DNA from: Bryobacterales bacterium
GTDB lineage: Bacteria > Acidobacteriota > Terriglobia > Bryobacterales > Bryobacteraceae
DNA: 64,000 nucleotides
Assembly (NCBI GenBank): GCA_003170295.1
Contig: PNAJ01000147.1
Span: 1-64,000 of the forward strand
Direction of reading: 5' to 3'
Part shown: positions 8,491 to 16,285 of the stretch, piece by piece
Layout: each line of letters begins with the position of its first letter
Numbering within the stretch: the first letter of the stretch is position 1
Notes under the pieces: generated by a model
Database searches by the model: none
The model's input: the letters and a program-made list of their open reading frames with translations, nothing else
What the model was told of the DNA's origin: nothing
Position numbers and translations under genes: made by a program

Positions 8491-9865
8491 ATCGATCCTT
8501 GGTCCGAGCGATCCGGTTCATCTCGCCTACAACCCACGCAATATCGGCTTCGGTCGTTCGGAAACTGGTGACGCAAGCGCGTATCGCCGGAGTGTCGCGG
8601 AGGCGAACCTCGGACATCCACGCGATCTGCGCCCTTTGAAGCGCAGCGAGGAATTTGCCGACGTCCAGTCCGTCGCGAGTAAAACAGACTAGCGGTAACG
8701 GAGTGCTATTGGCAATCCGCCAGCCCGAGCGCTTTAGGGATGCGCGCAGCAAGCAGCCCATGCGGGTCTGGTGCTCGATCCTTGCGACACAGCCTGCTTC
8801 GCCCTCATGCGCCAGCGAAAAGAAGAGTTTCAAGCCGATGAATCGGCGAGACCACTGTATAGACGTCGTGTACGGATCCGCAACGGCATCGTGCGCGTGG
8901 GGCATGTAGGAATTGTCGGCGTGGAATGCTTCACGGACCGCGTCAGGATGCCGGCAAAAAAACATCCCTGCTCCTACCGGCACCGAAAACCATTTGTGGG
9001 CATCGCAGGTGATGGAGTCGGCTAACTCGATTCCGGCGAGATGAGCTTTTAGGGTCGGCGACAGGACCGCAGCGCCACCCCAGGCAGCGTCGGCATGAAA
9101 CCAGAGTCCTTCTGAACGGCAAAACTGGGCGAGATCCTGCAAGGGATCAATCGCGCCGGCTACGGTCGTGCCAGCACTGCCGACGACCATAAAAGGCGCG
9201 AAGCCATTCTCCCGGTCCTCCTCGACTCTTCTTGCGAGATCGGCAAGATCCATTTTCAGGTCGTGATCCGTGGCTACCCTTCGAACAGCATCCCGTCCCA
9301 GTCCTGTCACGTGAGCGATTTTGTTGAACGAGTGGTGTGCTTCAGTACTCAGATAGATCGTTGGCGCAGCGTGGAGAGAACGGAGTCCCTTGCCGCCATA
9401 GCGCGGAAAGCTCTTTGTCAAAGCAACGGCAACCGCTGAAAGATTCGCTTCCGCGCCGCCAGTGGTGAAACAAGCAGCGGTGTCAGCAAAGCCGAACTTT
9501 CCGGCGAGCCAGGAGAGTGTATGACGCTCAATCTCGTTTGCCGCAGGCGAAGTGCGCCAACTGGCCAACTGGGGGTTGTGCATCGCGACCAAAGTGTCCG
9601 CAACCACAGATGCGAGCGTCACGCTCGGATTGAACAGACCGAAGTAACGCGGGTGGGTGACTTGCACGTGCCAGCTTCGCATCATGCGTTCTACATCTGC
9701 GCCAATCTCATTCACATTTCCCGGAGTGCTGAAGTCATAGTGCGAGCAAAGATAGCTGCGTATCTCCTGAGGCGTGACAGTCGGGAAAAGCGGACCGTCC
9801 GCGATCTCGGAATCGAGCTTTTCTTTCGCGATGCGGATTGCGTCGAACATGGTTTCGGTGGTCAT
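8480..9865 (-). CDS. Group II PLP-dependent amino acid decarboxylase
   Basis: Protein of 461 residues related to aromatic-L-amino-acid/glutamate decarboxylases, which release CO2 from an amino acid to give an amine. Seen: HPRYFGLFNP (71-80) in the substrate region, FTTGGAEANLSA (133-144), HADAAWGG (257-264) with the PLP-binding D259, and the Schiff-base lysine in CDAHKWFSVPVG (K291). The start at 9865 is chosen because its ATG overlaps the stop of the preceding synthetase gene as ATGA; a longer version from 9898 would overlap by 37 bases. Some enzymes of this fold are aldehyde synthases rather than decarboxylases, which sequence alone does not exclude. Its product amine could be an acyl acceptor for the CoA- or ACP-bound acids made by its neighbours. 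Confidence 0.87.
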   Translation of the reverse strand: MTTETMFDAIRIAKEKLDSEIADGPLFPTVTPQEIRSYLCSHYDFSTPGNVNEIGADVERMMRSWHVQVTHPRYFGLFNPSVTLASVVADTLVAMHNPQLASWRTSPAANEIERHTLSWLAGKFGFADTAACFTTGGAEANLSAVAVALTKSFPRYGGKGLRSLHAAPTIYLSTEAHHSFNKIAHVTGLGRDAVRRVATDHDLKMDLADLARRVEEDRENGFAPFMVVGSAGTTVAGAIDPLQDLAQFCRSEGLWFHADAAWGGAAVLSPTLKAHLAGIELADSITCDAHKWFSVPVGAGMFFCRHPDAVREAFHADNSYMPHAHDAVADPYTTSIQWSRRFIGLKLFFSLAHEGEAGCVARIEHQTRMGCLLRASLKRSGWRIANSTPLPLVCFTRDGLDVGKFLAALQRAQIAWMSEVRLRDTPAIRACVTSFRTTEADIAWVVGEMNRIARTKDRYET

Positions 9866-11613
9866 ATCCTGATCACGCCGCTTTCGATTTGTTCGCACAG
9901 CATTCTATCCAGTGGAATGAACGCCTGACGCTCCGGATGATTGAAATAGATGATGTCGCTGGTCTGGGAAGGATCGTATCCTTGGGAGGCGAGGCCGGTC
10001 TTCGTGTATTTGAACGTGCCAGTCAATTCCAGCTCTTTCTGGATGCGTAGAAAAAGAGGACAAGCATACCCGGGCAGGCGCTTGATCAGGTCCGCCCGAA
10101 ATGCAGACAGGTCGAGCTGCCCTTCGAGGACGAGTGCGGCCATGCCAGCCCGACCGTCAGCATTCGGAATTGCGACCCCATAGACGATGGCCTGCTTCAC
10201 GCCTGGCTGTTCGCAAATCGCTTGAGATACTTCGGAAGCCGCGACATTCTCGCCCTTCCAGCGGAAAGTATCCCCAATCCGAGCGACGAAATAGAAAAAA
10301 CCTCTCTCATCCTTTCGCATCAGGTCGCCCGTCCGGAACCACGCATCGCCCTGACGGAAGACATTACGAATGATCCGTCCCTCCGAGTCTTCTGTGTTGA
10401 TGTAACCCTCGAATCGGGTACTGACATCCGACGCGCCGCTCACGAACGGCCCGATTGCCTCGCCAACTTCGTTCGGAAGGCACCGGATGCAGAATCCTTG
10501 CTCGTCCCGGATCGGTTCGTCTGCGTCAATGTCGAACCTTACCAGGACCGCGGGCGCTCGGTGTCCAAGAAACGAAGGAACACGCCCGATGGCCCCGATT
10601 TCCCCCTCGACGTTGAATAAGGAAACGGCACCTTCCGTCGCGGCGTAGAACTCGAAGATCTTCGGTATGCGAAAACGGTCCTGGAAGGAGCGCCATACAT
10701 CTGGGCTGAGGCCGTTTCCGCAGGCCAGGCGAATCCGATGCAGGGTCTCCCCTGGAGACGCTTCGTGGTGTAGAAGGTATCGGCAAAGCTCCCCGATGTA
10801 TTGAAAAAGAGTGCAGTCCCATCGCGCGATATCGGTCCAGAACTGGCTGGCGGAAAACTTGTCGCAAATCACCACGGAGCCGCCGCTCAGGAGAACCGAG
10901 ACGGGAGCCTGCACCCCGCCGACACTGTGATACATGGGCAGGCAATCGTACATTCGATCTGTCGAATGCGTGTCCATCATGCCCGCGAACCAGTTACCCC
11001 ACTGCAGGATTCGCCCATGACTGACATTGGCGGCCTTCGGAAGTCCCGTGGTGCCGGACGTATAAATACAGAGCGCTCGATCGTTTATGGTCAGCGGCCG
11101 GCGCTCGTCTTCGGTGAGTATTTCTCCAGAATGTTGCTCTATGTCCGGCTCGATCCAAACCCTGCCCAAGTCCGTGAGCCTGGATCTTAGACCGGCGCCA
11201 CAGATAATATGTTTGGGCGCGACAATATCGATGCAATGCGCGAGCGAGGGACCAGCCAGATTGGTGTTAAGGAGCGCAACGACTCCACCAACTTTAGTGA
11301 TACCCAACCAGATGGCCAAGTATTCAGGCCGGTTCGCCATGAACAGACCGACCGCATCGCCCTTGCCGAGGCCCTGGTCGAGTGCCCATCTCGCGTATTG
11401 GTTCGAACGCTCGGCAAGTGCACGATACGTGAGGCACTCGTGATCGGAAAGCAAAGCCGGTGCGTCACCGAACTTCGCCGCCAGCTCGTCGATCACCGCG
11501 GGAAGAGTCCGCTCGGGATGTTCTTTAATCGGCGCGGTCAATTGGAGCGCACGGAGCCACGCTTTAGCTGCAGAGTCGCGAACCGTCTCTGCACGTGTAG
11601 CGGCTTCCTTCAT
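9862..11613 (-). CDS. FATP-like AMP-forming acyl-CoA synthetase
   Basis: Protein of 583 residues of the ANL superfamily, most like the very-long-chain acyl-CoA synthetase/fatty-acid-transport-protein branch (FadD6-like). Motifs: A3 loop CIYTSGTTGLPKAANVSH (about 182-199), LPMYHSVGG, the A5-type FYAATEGAVSLFN, RTGDLMRKDERGFFYF and RIGDTFRWKGENVAASEV near the hinge and C-terminal domain. It would activate a carboxylic acid as the adenylate and pass it to CoA or another thiol. It starts with ATG overlapping the SDR stop (ATGA) and ends overlapping the decarboxylase start in the same way, the signature of translational coupling. The substrate is not predictable, although the FATP-like architecture favours a medium or long acyl chain. 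Confidence 0.88.
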   Translation of the reverse strand: MKEAATRAETVRDSAAKAWLRALQLTAPIKEHPERTLPAVIDELAAKFGDAPALLSDHECLTYRALAERSNQYARWALDQGLGKGDAVGLFMANRPEYLAIWLGITKVGGVVALLNTNLAGPSLAHCIDIVAPKHIICGAGLRSRLTDLGRVWIEPDIEQHSGEILTEDERRPLTINDRALCIYTSGTTGLPKAANVSHGRILQWGNWFAGMMDTHSTDRMYDCLPMYHSVGGVQAPVSVLLSGGSVVICDKFSASQFWTDIARWDCTLFQYIGELCRYLLHHEASPGETLHRIRLACGNGLSPDVWRSFQDRFRIPKIFEFYAATEGAVSLFNVEGEIGAIGRVPSFLGHRAPAVLVRFDIDADEPIRDEQGFCIRCLPNEVGEAIGPFVSGASDVSTRFEGYINTEDSEGRIIRNVFRQGDAWFRTGDLMRKDERGFFYFVARIGDTFRWKGENVAASEVSQAICEQPGVKQAIVYGVAIPNADGRAGMAALVLEGQLDLSAFRADLIKRLPGYACPLFLRIQKELELTGTFKYTKTGLASQGYDPSQTSDIIYFNHPERQAFIPLDRMLCEQIESGVIRI

Positions 11614-12344
11614 GCCGTATTCCCCGCGTCAACCGTAAGAACCGTACCGGTAATGCTGTTTGCCTTGTCGCTCAGCAAAAACTCGACAGCATTCGCGACA
11701 TCGTTGAGGCTGGTGAGCCGCCGAAGGGCGCTGCGTCGCACGATCTGTTGCCGCTTCTCGTCGCCGAGCTTCTGCGTCATGTCGGTGTCGACGAAACCAG
11801 GCGCGACCGCATTCACGTTGACTCCCATCTTCCCGACCTCTCGAGCCAGCGATCGGGTAAACCCCAGCAATGACGCCTTGGTTGCGCCATAAACGGAAAG
11901 CCCGCTATAACCCGTGGATCCGACGATAGACGCAATGTTTACGATCCGTCCACCGCCGTCGGCAATCATGGAGCGCACCGCATACTTGGTGAGGACAATC
12001 GGGGACAGCGTGTTCAAGCGGACCAACTGCTCAATCTTCGAATCGTGCATGAGAGCGAGGACGCCATCTGTACCTAAGGCAGCGTTGTTTACAAGACCGT
12101 AGATGGGGCCGAACTCTTTCCTCAATTTCCGGAGGAGGGAAGGAATTTCCTCGACGTTCGCCAAATCGAAGGGCACAAAGCGAATCGAGCCGGGACCGTT
12201 GCCTTCCCTCTCGAGAATCGCCGAGCTGAGCTGACTCGTCTCCTTTCGCGCGACCGCGATCACTTGAAATCCGATCTCGGCAAGCTTGCGAGCGATCGCG
12301 AGTCCCAGGCCGCGGCTCGCTCCGGTGACGAGAACGCTATGCAT
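11610..12344 (-). CDS. Short-chain dehydrogenase/reductase (FabG-like)
   Basis: Enzyme of 244 residues with a complete classical SDR layout: cofactor motif TGASRGLGLAIA near the N-terminus, NNAALG, catalytic Ser in NIASIVG, catalytic YGATK and the NAVAPGFVDTDM segment typical of 3-oxoacyl-ACP reductases. It probably reduces a keto group on an ACP- or CoA-bound intermediate with NADPH. The start at 12344 (MHSVLVTG) is preferred over one 30 bases upstream because it places the nucleotide-binding strand right at the N-terminus and overlaps the ligase stop by 8 bases. Its position between two acid-activating enzymes and an ACP suggests that it acts on a carrier-bound acyl chain. Confidence 0.88.
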   Translation of the reverse strand: MHSVLVTGASRGLGLAIARKLAEIGFQVIAVARKETSQLSSAILEREGNGPGSIRFVPFDLANVEEIPSLLRKLRKEFGPIYGLVNNAALGTDGVLALMHDSKIEQLVRLNTLSPIVLTKYAVRSMIADGGGRIVNIASIVGSTGYSGLSVYGATKASLLGFTRSLAREVGKMGVNVNAVAPGFVDTDMTQKLGDEKRQQIVRRSALRRLTSLNDVANAVEFLLSDKANSITGTVLTVDAGNTA

Positions 12345-13713
12345 ACTGCCGCGCCATTTTGCCCGTTTCAGCAACCGTCAGGGCGGGCACGAAGGTTATC
12401 ATTGCCGGAACCTTGTGGCGGGCAAGTGTGTTCCGGCAGAGTTCAAAAATCTCATGCCGAACTCCGTTTGAGGGTTCCCTGTCCAGAACGATGTCGGCGA
12501 CTACGATTGCACCGGTGATCGGGTTCCTTCTCGTATGGACAAGACACATCCGAACCTGGGGGTGCCGGTTGATGACCGCCTCAACTTCCTCAGGATGAAC
12601 TTTGAGACCGCCAACGTTAATCACTCCGTCTCGCCGCCCGGCAAAATAGTAACGGTCACCGCGCAGTTCGAGCATATCGCCGGTGTCAACGAATCCGTCT
12701 GGACCGCTGAGAGTTTTTTCCACGCGGCCGAGGTAACACGCCGCGGTACGGCTGGATCGGATTCGAAGGGAGCCATCCTCCACCTTCATTTCCACGCGAG
12801 CATCCGGCTGTTCGATGAACTTTGCCGGAAATCCGGCCAAGCCATCGTTGACATCAAACGCGACACCCGCCTCCGTCGAAGCGAAAGCGTGGCCGATCCT
12901 CGCCTGCGGATAGAAGCATCGAAGCTGGTTAAGGATCGCCTGGTCGACAATTTCCCCAGACAGACGGATATATTCCGGAGCAATCCTGTGCGCCTCCGCG
13001 CTCATGAGTTCCTGACGCCAATGAGAGGGCGTCCCGGAGATGTGCGTGACTCCATGAGCCCCAGCCCGGACCAAATAATCCGTCATCGGCTCCTTGGCAT
13101 TTGACAGAATGAGCGAGGCCCCAGAAAGAATCGTGCGCAAGAATATCTGGAGACCTCCATAACGCCGAATGTCGTAGAACGTGCCCCATACGATCTCGGG
13201 GTTCTTCGCATACTCGATCGCTCCGGCAAGACTCGCCAGAGTGTGCAACGCGAGTTTCGGCAAACCCGTCGTACCAGAGGTGAGGAGGATCCACTCTGTC
13301 TGGTGTGACGGGCGACGATCGACGTCGGCTGGAACGATCTTCGCGCTAACCGTGACGAGATTTCGAACCGAAGGAATGTCTGGTCCGAGCGTATCCCGAT
13401 CGGTCACGATGGCGTCCACCTCGGCTGCCTCCATGACGAATGGAAGATGCCGGACCGGCAAATCGGCAGGGCAAAGAACCACGCGCCGTGCAACCCCATC
13501 AAGCTCGACCAGTGCTAATGCCGCGGCGAGCTGGTCTGTACTCGCGATAAGGACTGACCGCCCGCGTAACTCCTCGCACCGGCCACCGAGAGACGACCCG
13601 TGAACCAAATCACTCAGCGCGACACGTGCCTGAGCTCCGCACAGAGCACTATTGGTTGTGCCCCCAAGGCTCGTGAGAGCGTTCCAAAGAGACACTTGCC
13701 TACCCGGCTGCAT
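12337..13713 (-). CDS. AMP-dependent ligase, short ANL enzyme (acyl-ACP ligase candidate)
   Basis: ANL-superfamily protein of 458 residues. The phosphate loop WILLTSGTTGLPKLALHT (141-158) is intact, followed by FASTEAGVAFDV, DTGDMLELRGDRYYFAGR (adenine/ribose and hinge region) and GGLKVHPEEVEAVINRHP, with a C-terminal ETGKMAR that supplies the catalytic lysine. The N-terminal domain is shorter than in usual acyl-CoA synthetases. The ATG at 13713 sits within the last codons of the ACP gene (14-base overlap); the same frame stays open further upstream, but that part reads as ACP antiphase and is not credible. Coupling to a stand-alone ACP suggests it loads an acid onto that carrier, as in other discrete ligase/ACP pairs. 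Confidence 0.83.
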   Translation of the reverse strand: MQPGRQVSLWNALTSLGGTTNSALCGAQARVALSDLVHGSSLGGRCEELRGRSVLIASTDQLAAALALVELDGVARRVVLCPADLPVRHLPFVMEAAEVDAIVTDRDTLGPDIPSVRNLVTVSAKIVPADVDRRPSHQTEWILLTSGTTGLPKLALHTLASLAGAIEYAKNPEIVWGTFYDIRRYGGLQIFLRTILSGASLILSNAKEPMTDYLVRAGAHGVTHISGTPSHWRQELMSAEAHRIAPEYIRLSGEIVDQAILNQLRCFYPQARIGHAFASTEAGVAFDVNDGLAGFPAKFIEQPDARVEMKVEDGSLRIRSSRTAACYLGRVEKTLSGPDGFVDTGDMLELRGDRYYFAGRRDGVINVGGLKVHPEEVEAVINRHPQVRMCLVHTRRNPITGAIVVADIVLDREPSNGVRHEIFELCRNTLARHKVPAMITFVPALTVAETGKMARQYA

Positions 13714-13984
13714 TTTCGTAAGACTTGACGAAATCGCCCAGTGTAACCGGAAAGGGCGAATCATCCGCGGCACTGAACGGATCCACACCGTACATATCCT
13801 CAAGCCTGGCGACGATGACGGCAAAACATAGCGAATCGAGGCCGGATTCCAGCAGCGGCAAATCGTCAACGAGCGGCGCCAACCGTCTGTTCTGTTCTTC
13901 GGCGACTTGCTTGAACTGGCTTAAGACCTCGGATCTTACCGAGATTAAGTGATCATTCTCTGATACTTGCATTTGTGTGGACAT
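13700..13984 (-). CDS. Acyl carrier protein, stand-alone
   Basis: Small acidic protein of 94 residues with the carrier-protein core: LPLLESGLDSLCFAVIVARL, in which S51 of GLDSL is the phosphopantetheine attachment site, followed by the helix LEDMYGVDPF. It would carry an acyl or aminoacyl group as a thioester during pathway steps. I chose the ATG at 13984; a TTG at 14014 in the same frame would overlap the upstream acyltransferase. It lies between the beta-helix acyltransferase and the AMP ligase and overlaps the latter by 14 bases. The sequence is divergent from fatty-acid-synthesis ACP, which argues for a dedicated biosynthetic carrier. Confidence 0.85.
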   Translation of the reverse strand: MSTQMQVSENDHLISVRSEVLSQFKQVAEEQNRRLAPLVDDLPLLESGLDSLCFAVIVARLEDMYGVDPFSAADDSPFPVTLGDFVKSYENAAG

Positions 13985-13991
13985 AGTGAGT

Positions 13992-15104
13992 TTATTGGAC
14001 CTGAGTCGAGCCAAAACGCGTCATTGCGATCCTGGGATAGCGCCCAGTTCGAACACCATATCTCTTGAGAAACGCAGCTACCTCGTCACCCAGATCATTC
14101 GAGGCGCGAGTCTGTTCTTTCTTAGCGATGTCGATCCACGTGATATTTCGGGAACTTAGCGAATCCCTTACGTCAGCAGGAATCTCCCAAAGACTGAGAA
14201 GTACATCGAGTTTGATTGCCGGCGAATCCTTAAGCATCTCGCGAACGTCTCCGTCTGTGGCCAATAACCGCCAAGGCCGGCTTTTCTTCCACCAGCGGCC
14301 TTTTGGCTGCGAGATCTCGTAGCAATCGCCGTTTTTTTGGCAACCCAAGCCCGACCCAACAAAGAAGCGGATCATCTCCGTTACGATGCTTCGGAACATC
14401 GCTACCTTCTCTTCATCTGAGACCTGCTTCGGAAAGACCGGCGCCTTCCCGACGATTCGAGCCGGATATCCCACCGCCAGGGAATTGGGCGGAATAATGC
14501 CCGATACCACCGAGTTTGCCCCTACCTTCACGCCGTCACCGATCTTTGAGCCCGAGAGAACAAACACTCTCCATCCCAAACCTACCCGGCTGCCAATCTC
14601 AATCGGCGCAAATTCGACCGGATAGCCCTCAAACTGGCTATGAAATGAAGAGTGGCCGAATATCAGACAGTGCCCGCCGATTCCGGAGTCATCACCAATC
14701 ACGATCGACTGCGCCGGATTGATAAAAGTCAGTTGCTGGATCTGACAGTTGCGGCCAACCACAAAGCGGGAGTCGGGGTTCTGCAGCCCACCCACAAATA
14801 CCTGCTCGTTAATCTTGGTGTCCTCGCCGATTTCGATGTACGGAGTATCCAGAAATGTCAACGATCCAATCTGGACGTGCGAACCCAGGCAGATTCCTTT
14901 TCCCCGAATAATCGTGAGAAATCCAATCGAGGTGTGATCACCCACTTCCACCTGTTCGCCAGATATCACCGACCCGAAACCGATCGATACGCCCTTTCCG
15001 ATCCGATGACCTTTTAGCCGGTAAAGAAGAACCTTGATAAATCCCGGCCACAACCCGTAGAGAAGGACGGAGCGGATAGGGATACGCGGCTTTTCGATAA
15101 GCAT
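13992..15104 (-). CDS. Left-handed beta-helix acyltransferase with extra C-terminal domain
   Basis: Protein of 370 residues. Residues from about 35 to 225 are imperfect hexapeptide repeats (IGKGVSIGFGSVIS, VEVGDHTSIGFLTIIRG, IEIGDRVG-like turns) ending in VGANSVVSGIIPPNSLAVGYPARIVG, the classic end of a xenobiotic/serine acetyltransferase-type beta-helix. The catalytic His is probably in the HCLIFGHSSFHSQF segment. After it come about 140 further residues (EEKVAMFRSIVTEMIRFF to the end) not typical of the family and not recognised. In family terms it transfers an acyl group from CoA or ACP to a hydroxyl or amine. Being directly upstream of the ACP gene, it may use the carrier-bound acyl group. 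Confidence 0.8.
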   Translation of the reverse strand: MLIEKPRIPIRSVLLYGLWPGFIKVLLYRLKGHRIGKGVSIGFGSVISGEQVEVGDHTSIGFLTIIRGKGICLGSHVQIGSLTFLDTPYIEIGEDTKINEQVFVGGLQNPDSRFVVGRNCQIQQLTFINPAQSIVIGDDSGIGGHCLIFGHSSFHSQFEGYPVEFAPIEIGSRVGLGWRVFVLSGSKIGDGVKVGANSVVSGIIPPNSLAVGYPARIVGKAPVFPKQVSDEEKVAMFRSIVTEMIRFFVGSGLGCQKNGDCYEISQPKGRWWKKSRPWRLLATDGDVREMLKDSPAIKLDVLLSLWEIPADVRDSLSSRNITWIDIAKKEQTRASNDLGDEVAAFLKRYGVRTGRYPRIAMTRFGSTQVQ

Positions 15105-15168
15105 TCTGCAATCGCGATCATGGCCGCCTTGAGTCGGCCTTATTTTAGGAGCCGCGTCGTGAATCTAG

Positions 15169-15837
15169 CTAGCGTTGAGTTGAATCCGGCTCGACGATTG
15201 TCTGGATCAAGGTGCGAAGCAAGTTCACCCCCTCGAGCAAGTTTTCTTCGGGCTCGGCGGGATTGAGCGCCATCTCCGCGCCCAGAGCGCGGAACAACCC
15301 CGCCGTATGGGCCACATCGCACACCCCGTGCACATCCGTGTAGACAAACTCCGCCGATCCCTGTGCGGCCGCAAGATCTGCCAAATAAGCCATGAATTTC
15401 TGAATGAACCCTTCAAAGAACGCCATCATAGCGAGGATCTGGACTCCGGAGAGCCGCCCTACGAACAGGCGAACGTTCGTCAGATCCCGGTGAACCGCAA
15501 TGGCGTCATGATCCGTCGGGATCGCGTGGGCAGCGAGAGCGAACTCTCGCAGCATTCTCGGGTGGGAATCACGAACCTCTTCATGAAGGTTCTCGATGAT
15601 GATCGAACGGGACTCTTCTGAGCTGACGGCGAGATAAGCGCCGGTCATCCAGTAAATAAAATTGCCCTCGAGCACGGCGGAATATCGGGCAATAATCCCG
15701 CGCCGCTGGTCGCTGGATACCTCTTTAGAATCTGGTAACCATGCCATGAGGTCTTCGATGGCACGCTCCACATCCTGTTGAACCGCTGTCTCGAGCGCCT
15801 GGCTCGCATTTTCTGTGATACTTGATACAGTAGTCAT
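15169..15837 (-). CDS. Putative heme-oxygenase-like diiron oxidase (HDO superfamily)
   Basis: All-helical protein of 222 residues. Metal-ligand-like residues fall in the HDO arrangement: E57 in VLEGNFIYW, E86/E87 and H92 in HEEVRDSHPRM, E142 in AFFEGFIQKF, and H170/D174/H177 in YTDVHGVCDVAHTAGLF. That H-x3-D-x2-H ending is typical of iron-containing redox enzymes related to UndA, BesC, CADD and PqqC, which do O2-dependent C-C cleavage, N-oxygenation or desaturation. The start at 15837 is preferred because GGGAGGA lies about 9 bases upstream; a longer frame from 15882 has none. It is the first gene of the packed operon, 64 bases before the acyltransferase. The family call is by eye from motif spacing. 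A TenA-like non-redox protein is the main alternative. Confidence 0.65.
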   Translation of the reverse strand: MTTVSSITENASQALETAVQQDVERAIEDLMAWLPDSKEVSSDQRRGIIARYSAVLEGNFIYWMTGAYLAVSSEESRSIIIENLHEEVRDSHPRMLREFALAAHAIPTDHDAIAVHRDLTNVRLFVGRLSGVQILAMMAFFEGFIQKFMAYLADLAAAQGSAEFVYTDVHGVCDVAHTAGLFRALGAEMALNPAEPEENLLEGVNLLRTLIQTIVEPDSTQR

Positions 15838-16285
15838 AAAGTCCGTCCTCCCGACGCTGTGATTCCCGCGCCCCCGTCCCACTTAACCAAGCCGCTCCAC
15901 ACTGGGGCACGCTACCGCCCTTCCGCTCCCATCAAAAGTATCTATTTCTCTGACCTGGGATAGGATACCAAGTAAAAGCAATTCGACGGCCAGACGGGCG
16001 ATCGGGCCTATCTCGCTGTTGCTAAAGCAGTTTTGGCGAATCTTCGTAGTGGGGATGCACCCTCCGGAGTACCAAATTCTACGACAAAATGAAGAAAGTT
16101 TGGAGAATATCGAGTCAATGCCGCTGAGAGGTTCCCATTACGGTTGGCTGCAATTCTTCATTTCTGAAACCTGCCGGTCTTCCATGCGAGCGATGCCGGC
16201 TAGGCCCATCTAAACCAAAGCTTTCGGGCTCTTCATTTCAATGCCACCCAGGCAATTAACTTCAAATTTGTCACTGCGACGCGCC
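15838..16285. other. Spacer upstream of the HDO operon
   Basis: About 450 bases between the P450 stop and the HDO start, both read leftward. It is long enough for a promoter driving the HDO-to-MetA operon separately from the P450. No clear promoter, operator or hairpin stood out. Small open frames inside are not convincing. Confidence 0.4.

Noticed and set aside
7195-8600. SAM riboswitch before the metY-like gene
   Set aside because: The gene starts inside the preceding decarboxylase gene, leaving no leader for a riboswitch.
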